Of a stretch of 64,000 nucleotides of DNA, positions 8,237 through 15,764 are shown one piece after another. The stretch's first letter is position 1. Every line of letters begins with the position of its first letter. A program made the translations under genes and the position numbers. Location: NCBI GenBank assembly GCA_965119745.1, contig OZ221973.1, forward strand, positions 1,798,001-1,862,000, given 5' to 3'. Below the pieces are notes generated by a model, which saw only the letters and a program-made list of their open reading frames with translations, was not told where the DNA came from and searched no databases. Origin of the DNA: CAJFUR01 sp904420575 (lineage in GTDB: Bacteria; Actinomycetota; Coriobacteriia; Coriobacteriales; Eggerthellaceae).

Positions 8237-9463
8237 TTACTTGCTCTGGGACTCCACGGCGTACTTGCCGCAGCGCACCATGAAGACGATGGAGCACAAA
8301 AGGCCGATGACGCCCACGATGCCCAAGGGAGCGGCCACCATGGCCCAGCTGCCGGTGGATTCCACGATGGCGCCCGCGATGGGGGCTGCGGGGATGCCGC
8401 CGAAGTTGGAGCCGATGGGCAGCGCGGCCATGACCAGCGCCACGCCGGCAGGGGTCTTCGCGGCCCACTGCGCGTTGGAGAACAGCGCCGGCGGCACGAT
8501 GTTGGTGAACAGGCCCACCAGCACGGCGACGACGATGATCATGGCCTGGCCGGTGAAGATGAACTGGATGATGCCGGCGACCGTGCACAGCACCATGGTG
8601 CCCACCAGCACGAGCGGCTGGTTCTTGACCTTGCTCAGCACCACGCCGATGATGAGGGAGCCCACGATGCCCGTGACGGTGGTGATGGAGGACACCGAGT
8701 TGGCGGCGGCCATGTCCATGCCCACAAGCGGGGTCTGCAGGAAGGTGGGCGCCATGGCCGACCACACGGAGAAGATGAAGGCGAAGCAGGCGAACACGAT
8801 GACGAGCAGCCATGAGTTCAGGGACGTGAGACCTGCCCACGGCTTGACGTCGCCGCCGGCCGCCACCATGGCCATTTCCTCGGCATGGTCGATGCGGATG
8901 CAGAAGACGGTGAGCAGAAGGCCGATCACCACGATGGCCAGGCACACCCACCAGACGCCCTGCCAGCTGCCCGTGGCGCTCAGGATGAACGCATAGGAGT
9001 TCAGCATGATGAGCGAGCCGGCAGCGGTCCAGCATGCCCAGATGGAATTCGGGATGCCGCGCTTGCTGGGATCCTTGAACAGAAGCGTGATGAGCGTGGG
9101 GCCCGCCGTGGCCAGAAAGCCGTTGCCCAAACCGCCGATGAAGCGCGAAAGGATGAACACTTCCACGTTGGGCGCCAGCACGCCGACGAGCGAGTCGAGA
9201 GCCATGCAGACGAGTGCCGCGATCAGCATGCCTTTCGGTCCGATCTTGGTCTGGATGGCGCCGGTGACGAACGCGATGATGGTGCCGGCCACCGAGCACG
9301 CCGACATGAACCAGCCGGCCTCGCTCAGGCCGCACTGGAAGTACTCCATGAGGCTGCCCATGGCGGGCGGAACCTTGAAGAAGCCGATGGCGAAAATCGC
9401 TCCCATGACGAATATGAGAATGAAATTCACCCAGGCATTGCCGGTCTTGCTTTTCTCTCCCAT
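8237..9463 (-). CDS. MFS transporter
   Basis: A 408-residue membrane protein with about 12 hydrophobic segments, beginning MGEKSKTGNAWVNF. The loop after TM2 reads IQTKIGPKG, a weak version of the MFS G-x-x-x-D/K-R motif. The family is broad and the substrate is unknown. ATG 9463 has AAGGAG 6 bases upstream. It is divergent from another MFS gene at 9754-11067 across a gap containing a long palindrome, which suggests joint control. In the Eggerthellaceae, such carriers often sit near molybdoenzymes and may move their aromatic substrates or products (inference). Confidence 0.85.
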   Translation of the reverse strand: MGEKSKTGNAWVNFILIFVMGAIFAIGFFKVPPAMGSLMEYFQCGLSEAGWFMSACSVAGTIIAFVTGAIQTKIGPKGMLIAALVCMALDSLVGVLAPNVEVFILSRFIGGLGNGFLATAGPTLITLLFKDPSKRGIPNSIWACWTAAGSLIMLNSYAFILSATGSWQGVWWVCLAIVVIGLLLTVFCIRIDHAEEMAMVAAGGDVKPWAGLTSLNSWLLVIVFACFAFIFSVWSAMAPTFLQTPLVGMDMAAANSVSSITTVTGIVGSLIIGVVLSKVKNQPLVLVGTMVLCTVAGIIQFIFTGQAMIIVVAVLVGLFTNIVPPALFSNAQWAAKTPAGVALVMAALPIGSNFGGIPAAPIAGAIVESTGSWAMVAAPLGIVGVIGLLCSIVFMVRCGKYAVESQSK

Positions 9464-9543
9464 TGCACTCTCCTTTTGATCCTCGTGTTTTCGGATAGGC
9501 AAAGCCAATCTCGAAAAGTATAGGAAACGGCCGAATTTGCCTG

Positions 9544-9595
9544 CTATGGAGATTGCTCCAAAAAAAGAGCGGGGGTTTAGGGGCAATCTCCATAG
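9544..9595. promoter_or_regulatory. Long palindromic operator between two divergent MFS genes
   Basis: CTATGGAGATTGCTCC at 9544-9559 and GGGGCAATCTCCATAG at 9580-9595 are inverted arms matching at 15 of 16 positions, 20 bases apart. A -10-like TATACT for the leftward gene lies at about 9519-9524, and TACAAT for the rightward gene at about 9616. The placement fits a dimeric repressor or activator that controls both transporters. Confidence 0.65.
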
Positions 9596-9753
9596 AAGCC
9601 GCACGAACCCGCTTTCTACAATAAACGTGCTGGGCCAACTGCACGTTTGCCGGGGGTTTGCCGGGTCTGCGCCGATTAGAGCCTGCAAGCGCCCTCAAGG
9701 GGAAGGCCCGCCGCGAGTTTATCGCGAAGGAAATTTCGAAGACGGGGGGTTCT

Positions 9754-11067
9754 ATGCAAGAGGAAAAGCTCTATCCGTGGCGCTGGGCCATTCTGATCGG
9801 CATGACGATTCTGCTCATCGGCCTGCAGTTCGCGTTCATCCTGCCGGGTGGCGCCGCCATCATGGTCATGCAGCAGTACCAGTGCGAACCGATGATGTTC
9901 TCCATGATCATGTCCATTCCGTACTTCTCCGGCGTGCTGTTCTGCATTGCCGGCGGCGTGCTGGCCGACCGCGTCGGCCTGAACAAGGTGTTCCTGGTGG
10001 CGTTCGTCATCGCCGCCCTGGGTGCCTTGGCACGCTGCTTCACCACCGAGTACTGGCCGCTGTTCATCTCCAGCTTCTTCATGGGCACGGGCGTGGCCGC
10101 GCTGAACGCCAACTCGGCGAAGCTTCTGCGCACGTGGTTCCCCGGCACGGCGAACTCGTTCGCCATGGGCGTGTACACGGCCGGCATGTCGGCCGGCGCC
10201 GCCTTGGCCATCTGGGTGGGATCTCACCTGAACAGCGTCCAGGAAGGTTGGTGGCTCAGCTTCGGCCTCATCGTGGTGGGGCTGGTGGCCTGGTTCGCGC
10301 TGTACCGCAAGCATCCCGACGGGGAAGTGCAGTCGCACGAGCCGGTGGGCCAGTACATGCGCGAGGTCGTGCGCGACAAGTACGTGTGGGCCATCGCCAT
10401 CACGGCGTTCCTCGTGTTCGGCATGACCAACGTCAACGGCTCCTACATGGTGGCCGCCATCACCACGCTCATGGGCGACCCGTCCATGACGGGCATCGCG
10501 GGCGACATGTCCACCATCAACACGGTCCTCGTCTGCATCGCGTCTATGGTGTTGCCCGTGGTGTTCGCCAAGGTGTTCAAGAACATGCGCGTCCCGTTCA
10601 TCATCTGCCTGGTGGGCACGGCCATCTGCTTCGGAGTCGTGTTCTTCCTGCCGTACGGGCCGGCCACGTGGGCGCTGTTCTGCATCTGCCCGCTGTTCGT
10701 GGCGAGCGTCATGCCGTTCACGAAGATGCTGCCGACGCTTTTGCCTTCGGTCAAGCCGGAGCACTACGGCGTGGTCGGCGGCATCCAGGCGACGTTCCAG
10801 AACTTCGGCATGTTCCTGATCGCTTCTTACGTCATCTCCCCCATCGCCATCGCGGCTACGGGCGCGGTCGACGGCGTGGTGTACTACCAGGGGGTCTACG
10901 TGGCCACCGCCGTGCTGTGCGTGATCGCGGGGCTCTCGCTGTTCCTGTTCCCGAACGTGCGCTCGAGCGTTGCCGGCAAGATCGCCGACGACCGGGCCGC
11001 CATGGGCGAGGGCGAGGCCGCGCCTGCGGCCGCCCTGGCGGAAGACGCGGAGTCGGCCAAGAACTAA
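9754..11067 (+). CDS. MFS transporter
   Basis: A 437-residue protein with about 12 hydrophobic segments. The motif GGVLADRVGLNK after TM2 is the standard MFS loop, and the general form resembles nitrate/nitrite and cyanate-type carriers. The substrate is unknown. The last 35 residues are a soluble Ala/Glu-rich tail. ATG 9754 was chosen because it follows GGGGGG and the protein begins at a natural hydrophilic N-terminus; 32 more in-frame codons are open upstream. It is divergent from the transporter at 8237-9463 and shares its palindrome. Confidence 0.85.
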   Translation: MQEEKLYPWRWAILIGMTILLIGLQFAFILPGGAAIMVMQQYQCEPMMFSMIMSIPYFSGVLFCIAGGVLADRVGLNKVFLVAFVIAALGALARCFTTEYWPLFISSFFMGTGVAALNANSAKLLRTWFPGTANSFAMGVYTAGMSAGAALAIWVGSHLNSVQEGWWLSFGLIVVGLVAWFALYRKHPDGEVQSHEPVGQYMREVVRDKYVWAIAITAFLVFGMTNVNGSYMVAAITTLMGDPSMTGIAGDMSTINTVLVCIASMVLPVVFAKVFKNMRVPFIICLVGTAICFGVVFFLPYGPATWALFCICPLFVASVMPFTKMLPTLLPSVKPEHYGVVGGIQATFQNFGMFLIASYVISPIAIAATGAVDGVVYYQGVYVATAVLCVIAGLSLFLFPNVRSSVAGKIADDRAAMGEGEAAPAAALAEDAESAKN

Positions 11068-11234
11068 GGGACTTGTCGCGACCGCCGCGCCTCGCATGAG
11101 CCGTGACGGTCGTGCGGCAGGCAGCCGAAGCCGCCCTTCGCGTGCCGCCGTCCTGCATGCGGCCACGTGAACGAGCGGGGATCGGCATGTGTTTTTGCGC
11201 GGCACGCTGCCTGTGCCGCAATCGGATACTTAGA

Positions 11235-11265
11235 GCCTGGCGCCGGGTCTCACTCGGCGCCAGGC
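11235..11265. terminator. GC-rich hairpin upstream of the Bcr/CflA-type gene
   Basis: GCCTGGCGCCG and CGGCGCCAGGC form an 11-bp perfect stem with a 9-base loop. There is no clear T tract. It may end transcripts from the MFS gene at 9754-11067, or fold in the leader of the next gene. Confidence 0.5.
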
Positions 11266-11291
11266 CGCGTTTAGGAGGGAGAAAGACTCGC

Positions 11292-12545
11292 ATGGGATTG
11301 CCTCGCGTAGGGGAATGGCTCGTCGTGCCGCAGCGCCGCCTGCGCACGGGCGGCCTCATGGCGCTTCTGGCCGTGTCGTCGTTCATGACGCCGCTCTCGC
11401 TCGACATGTACACGCCCGCCGTGCCGTACATGGCAGGGTACTTCTCCACCACGCCCGACATGGTGAACCTCACGCTTTCGGGGTTCTTCGTGTGCTTCAC
11501 CTTGGGCATGTTGGTGTTCGGGCCGGTGAGCGACCGCTTCGGGCGCAGGCCCGCGTTCGTCGCGAGCTACATGCTGTACGCGGTGGGAAGCCTGGTGTGC
11601 GCGCTTGCCCCCATAATTGAGATTTTCGTGTTCGCCCGCGTGCTGCAGGGGCTGGGCGCAGGCGGCGCGTCGTCGGTGAGCATGGCCGTGGTGAAGGACG
11701 CGTTCGACGCGGAGCATCGCGGCTCCGTGCTGGGCATCATGCAGGTGCTGTTCGTCATCGGGCCGGTGGTGGCGCCGCTTCTGGGCGCGGCCATCATCAG
11801 CACGCTGGGGTGGCGTGCATCGTTCTGGGCGCTCACCGTGGTGGGGGCGGCGGCGCTCGCCGCCTCGTTCCTGTTCGAAGAGACCATCCCCGACGAGGGG
11901 AGGGTGAAAGGCGGCGTGGGCGTGGTGGCGGGACGCCTGGCGGCGGTGGCGCGCAACAAGGGGTTCATGCTGTTCCTGGTTGCCACCAGCTGCCTGGAGC
12001 TGAGCTTCATGGCCTACGTGGCCGTGGCGTCCTACGTGTACATGGGCACGTTCGGCCTGGGCGAGATGGGCTACAGCCTGTGCTTTTCGGCGGCCGCGCT
12101 CGTGGGCATTGCCGGGCCGGCGCTGTACGCGGCCATCTCCAAGCGCACGGGCGTGCGGCTGTTCACCACGGGCGCATTGGTGCTGGGGCTGGTGGGCGGC
12201 GTGCTGCTGTCCACGGTGGGCCGTTGGGGATTTCTGGCGTTCTGTTTGGCGAGCATGGTGGTGCCCATCATGCAGGCCTGCGTGCGCCCGTACGCCACCA
12301 ACATCCTGCTTGAACAGCAGAGAAACGATACGGGCTCCGCGTCAGCGCTCATCAGCTTCGTGAGGGGCGTCATCGGCTCCATCGGCATGCTCATGCCGCT
12401 TTTGCCCTGGCCGGACTACCTGACGGGGCTGGGCACCACCACCGTGGTCGCCATGGTGGTGGGCATTGCGTTGTGGGCGTTCCTCGTGCGTTCGCGCCTG
12501 CCGCTCGTCGGTGTGAAAGGCGACGAGCCCACGAAGCCGTGGTAG
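11292..12545 (+). CDS. Bcr/CflA-type drug-resistance MFS transporter
   Basis: A 417-residue protein with 12 predicted membrane segments. The segments SLDMYTPAVPYMAGYF and FGPVSDRFGRRPAF and the GLGAGGASS element in TM5 are typical of the Bcr/CflA (DHA1) multidrug efflux subfamily. It probably exports small drugs by proton antiport. ATG 11292 is preceded by AGGAGGGAG at a rather long spacing of about 12 bases. It ends 67 bases before the convergent ATPase gene; no terminator was seen between them. Confidence 0.85.
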   Translation: MGLPRVGEWLVVPQRRLRTGGLMALLAVSSFMTPLSLDMYTPAVPYMAGYFSTTPDMVNLTLSGFFVCFTLGMLVFGPVSDRFGRRPAFVASYMLYAVGSLVCALAPIIEIFVFARVLQGLGAGGASSVSMAVVKDAFDAEHRGSVLGIMQVLFVIGPVVAPLLGAAIISTLGWRASFWALTVVGAAALAASFLFEETIPDEGRVKGGVGVVAGRLAAVARNKGFMLFLVATSCLELSFMAYVAVASYVYMGTFGLGEMGYSLCFSAAALVGIAGPALYAAISKRTGVRLFTTGALVLGLVGGVLLSTVGRWGFLAFCLASMVVPIMQACVRPYATNILLEQQRNDTGSASALISFVRGVIGSIGMLMPLLPWPDYLTGLGTTTVVAMVVGIALWAFLVRSRLPLVGVKGDEPTKPW

Positions 12546-12612
12546 GGGAGCGGGACGGGCTCAGGCCGCAAAGCCATGGCGGGGCGCGAAGCGGGTGGCG
12601 GGGCGGACGAGG

Positions 12613-13746
12613 TCAGGCGAACTCCTGCTCCAGCTCTTCGCGATTGCGCATCAGGTAATCTGCCAAGTAGGGAATGGCGAAGCCGATGCGCCCGCGGCCG
12701 GACGATTCCACGACCCCTTCCTTTATGAGCCTGGCGCGCAGGGGGCTGACGCTGGTAATACTGCCGTTCAGGCGTGCGGCGACTTCGGCGGTCTCGCTCG
12801 TGCGATCCCCGTCTTCCGCCATGGCAAGGAGGAATCTCACGGCCGACGGCGGCAGGTGATGCATCGCCGGTTCTATGACCATGGCGTCGAAACGCCTGCG
12901 GGCTTCCCCGATCCCTTCCTCCACGTCGCGAGCCGTCACTTCGCCCCCCTTCCGGTCGAGCCTTCGGAAAGCGGTCTGCCACGTCTGATAGCCGACGAGC
13001 TGCACCATGAACGGATAACCCGCCGAGGCCCGAGCCAACTGGTCGACGAGGCCGTCCGATATTTCCATGCCCCCCAGGCGGCGCATGGTGTCGGCAAGCG
13101 AGAAGGCGACGTCGGGAATGGGTATCGCCTCGAGCGCGACGGGCACGGCCCTGCGCAAAAACGTCAGTGTGTCGCTGTTCACCACTTCGCTTATCATGGA
13201 CGGCAGCCCCGCAAAGGCGAAGGCGATGTCCCTGTCTTCGCTGATGACATGCTGGATGGCGATGGCCAGGGTCTTCGTCTCGTCAAGCGACGCGTCTTGC
13301 ACCTCGTCCAGGGTGATGAGCAGCCCATGGCCTTTCTCGGTCGCCTTCATCATGGCGTCGCGAAGGTCGAGGGAGGCCCGTTCGATCTCCATGCTGCCCA
13401 GGCTCACTCCGAAAGCGGTTGGCTGAAGCCTCACGCTCCCCGCAAGGCTCTTGCGGGAGAGCGTTTCGAGGATGCGCGCGCAGAAGCCTTTGTTTGCGGT
13501 CTCGCTGACGACGGTCCATTTTGGATCCGTTTCCAGAGCGATGCGCCTGAATTCCCCCAGCATGACGGTCTTTCCCATGCCGCGCATGCCGGAGACCCGC
13601 ATGAGGCGCTCGGGCGCGCCGGGTCCGTTCGCAAGCCCATCCCTGAATTCGTCGATGGCGTTGTCTCTTCCGATCAGTTCGGGCGGCATCTTGCCGGCCG
13701 TGGGCTTGAAGGGGTTTTGCACGTGCGTTATTCCGCGAATTGCCAT
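12613..13746 (-). CDS. AAA ATPase with C-terminal winged helix (Orc1/Cdc6-like ATP-binding protein)
   Basis: A 377-residue protein. Walker A is VSGMRGMGKT at residues 51-60 and Walker B is LLITLDEVQD near residue 145. The last 80 residues look like a winged helix (RFLLAMAEDG, then RLIKEGVVESSGRGRIGF). The general form matches the archaeal-type ATPases often annotated as ATP-binding proteins in Coriobacteriia; their role is poorly known. ATG 13746 has AAAGGAGG 5 bases before it. Its promoter region contains nine 10-bp AT-rich tandem repeats, which could be sites for this protein itself (inference). Confidence 0.7.
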   Translation of the reverse strand: MAIRGITHVQNPFKPTAGKMPPELIGRDNAIDEFRDGLANGPGAPERLMRVSGMRGMGKTVMLGEFRRIALETDPKWTVVSETANKGFCARILETLSRKSLAGSVRLQPTAFGVSLGSMEIERASLDLRDAMMKATEKGHGLLITLDEVQDASLDETKTLAIAIQHVISEDRDIAFAFAGLPSMISEVVNSDTLTFLRRAVPVALEAIPIPDVAFSLADTMRRLGGMEISDGLVDQLARASAGYPFMVQLVGYQTWQTAFRRLDRKGGEVTARDVEEGIGEARRRFDAMVIEPAMHHLPPSAVRFLLAMAEDGDRTSETAEVAARLNGSITSVSPLRARLIKEGVVESSGRGRIGFAIPYLADYLMRNREELEQEFA

Positions 13747-13813
13747 GGAGGCCTCCTTTGCCTTTCGCCGGTTCGGGAAGGGCGTGGTCGTTCGAAAGGG
13801 CTTCGCGCGCCCT

Positions 13814-13903
13814 TTTATATCACTTTATATCGAATTATACTGCTTTATATCGATTTATATCACTTTATGTCGAATTATATCGATTTATACTGAATTATAT
13901 CGA
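13814..13903. repeat. Nine tandem 10-bp AT-rich repeats
   Basis: Nine back-to-back units of exactly 10 bases with consensus TTTATATCGA (variants ATTATATCGA, TTTATATCAC, ATTATACTGC, TTTATGTCGA, TTTATACTGA). The block is about 85 percent A+T in DNA of about 64 percent GC. On the minus strand it repeatedly contains TATAAT and TATAAA. It lies 68 bases upstream of the ATPase start at 13746 and 50 bases after the end of the PucR gene. Confidence 0.95.
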
Positions 13904-13953
13904 GATAGGGCGAAGGCGCCGCGCGGCGGCGCTTTGCGCCCGGCGCGCGTTCC

Positions 13954-15564
13954 TCAGCGGTGGTGGTCGTCGAAGACCTGCTTCATGAACAGGTGGTTCT
14001 CCATCAGGAAGAACACCTTGAAGTCGATGAGCATCTTCTCGCGCACTTCCTGTTGCGAGAGGTCCAGATCGAAGCGCTCCTGGATCCTGCCCATGCGGTA
14101 CAGCACCGTGTTGCGGTGAAGGTGCAGATGCTCCGCGACGGCGGTGGCGTTCCGCTCGAAATACAGGTAGAACCAGAACAGCTCGAAGTGGTTGGTGCCG
14201 CGGGCCACGTCTTCCGCCTTGATCTTCTGCAGGATGGTGTGCGAGAACGCGAACTGGAGGAACCGCTCGTTCTTCTCGGTCTGGCCGATCAGGTAGTAGA
14301 TGAGGAACTCCTCGAACGGGTAGAGGGCGGGTGCGGCCTCGCAAAGGTTCGCGCGCTCCTTGTGCGCCAGCTCCTTCAGGTCGGAGGCGACGAGCGTCTG
14401 CTCGTAGGCCAGGTCGAGGTCCTCCACGTTCTCGAAGATCTGCGACGCGCACCCTTCCAGCCCGAACGGCTCGTGCAGGAGGCGCGCGACATCGCGCTGC
14501 GAGGCCTTGTGGGAAAGCTGCTTGTCCCCCTCTTCGGCGTAGCAGAGCGCGAGCACCTTGCCGTGATAGGGAAGGCAGAAGCAGGCCCCGCCGTTGAGGC
14601 GGGACGCCGCCTGCATGACGGGCTCCACGAGCAGGGAAGCGTCGTGCCCGTCCAGGTCGAAGGCGATGAGCTTGAACTGGGCGGGGGAGGGGACGCCCAT
14701 CTCGCGCAGGCGCCGTGCGCGCGATCCGTCCTGCGGGGAGGTGCCCTCTATCAGGCCCGCGAAGAAAAAGTAGTGCGGGCAGACCACTCTGACCTGGTCC
14801 TTCCAAAGGCGCTCGCAAATGGCGCCCGCGCGGCGCGCTAGCAGCGCCAGCATGTCGGCGCACCCTTGCGAGGCCGCGCCCGTGCAGGCGAGCTCGATGG
14901 TGGCGAAGGCCGTCTGGCTCACCAGGATGGGCGCGGCGACCAAGTGAGAGGCCGGGCTGGCGGTCGGCCGGCCCGCGTGGCTGGCGTCCGCGTGGCCTTC
15001 GTCCTCCTCGGATGCCGTGGGCCCACCCGCGTGGGAGGGGCTTGCGGCCAACACCGTGCCGAACGCGTCGCGGACGACCACGTCATGCCCGGTGAACCGT
15101 TCGTCGGCGTCCAGCAGCTCCTGCAGCGTCCCCTTCCGCATGACGACGCGGTCGAGTTCGTTCTCCCACACCATGAAGCGCATGAACAGCCCCTGCATCG
15201 TGTTGAGGAAGTACGAGAACGTGTCCTGCCTGCGCACGATGGCGCAGCGCTCGGCGTGGCGCGCATGCCAGGCGGGCAGCGCGGCCCCGTCGTGGTACGC
15301 GAGCACGAACGAATGCGGCCGTGATTCCAGCACGGAGGGGGCCTGATCCGACTTGCACAGGTAGAGCACCTGCCCGTCGCGCAGCCCGGTGGGGCACGGC
15401 ATGCGGTGGTCGCCCGTGTCGAACCAGCGGAACTCCCGGCGCGCGGCCGGCGGCGCGGCCAGCACCGCGTTCTCCTCGAAGGAATCGAGCACCATGCCGA
15501 GCGTGATGGAAGGCAGGCTGTTCAGCAGCGGGCCTGGTTGGGCGGAAGCTGCGCAAACGTCCAT
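13954..15564 (-). CDS. PucR/CdaR-family transcription regulator
   Basis: A 536-residue regulator. The C-terminus has the PucR-type helix-turn-helix: ATAVAEHLHLHRNTVLYRMG and then RIQERFDLDL. The middle, with PHYFFFAGLIEG, is shared with the paralog at 22555-24273. The N-terminal 150 residues are a probable sensor region. ATG 15564 was chosen because AAAGGA lies 5-6 bases before it; 31 more codons are open upstream. It is divergent from molybdoenzyme 2 across about 200 bases with an inverted repeat, so control of that operon is likely. Confidence 0.85.
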   Translation of the reverse strand: MDVCAASAQPGPLLNSLPSITLGMVLDSFEENAVLAAPPAARREFRWFDTGDHRMPCPTGLRDGQVLYLCKSDQAPSVLESRPHSFVLAYHDGAALPAWHARHAERCAIVRRQDTFSYFLNTMQGLFMRFMVWENELDRVVMRKGTLQELLDADERFTGHDVVVRDAFGTVLAASPSHAGGPTASEEDEGHADASHAGRPTASPASHLVAAPILVSQTAFATIELACTGAASQGCADMLALLARRAGAICERLWKDQVRVVCPHYFFFAGLIEGTSPQDGSRARRLREMGVPSPAQFKLIAFDLDGHDASLLVEPVMQAASRLNGGACFCLPYHGKVLALCYAEEGDKQLSHKASQRDVARLLHEPFGLEGCASQIFENVEDLDLAYEQTLVASDLKELAHKERANLCEAAPALYPFEEFLIYYLIGQTEKNERFLQFAFSHTILQKIKAEDVARGTNHFELFWFYLYFERNATAVAEHLHLHRNTVLYRMGRIQERFDLDLSQQEVREKMLIDFKVFFLMENHLFMKQVFDDHHR

Positions 15565-15672
15565 GGGCGTCCTTTCCCCCGGTGCCCGAACGCGATCGGG
15601 CAGAGAACCCTTGCCTGACATGCTACCGTCTCGTCCTTTCGCGCGGCTCTGTGACATCCTCCAAATTAGCCG

Positions 15673-15709
15673 GGAAACCTTGTGCGAACTGACGGGCGTT
15701 CAGGTTTCC
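15673..15709. promoter_or_regulatory. Inverted repeat, probable operator of molybdoenzyme 2
   Basis: GGAAACCT and AGGTTTCC are perfect 8-bp arms 21 bases apart, with a smaller CGAAC/GTTC pair inside. A -10-like TAGAAT follows at about 15719. The site is in the divergent gap between the PucR gene and the molybdoenzyme 2 operon. Confidence 0.5.
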
Positions 15710-15764
15710 GCGCTTCCTAGAATGAAGGCATCGGACTCACCGACCTTGCGAAGAAGGGGGAACC

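Noticed and set aside
13814..13903. Plasmid or phage origin based on the 10-bp repeats
   Set aside because: No replication initiator of the Rep type, partition genes or phage genes are nearby. The iteron idea is kept only as one of several options.
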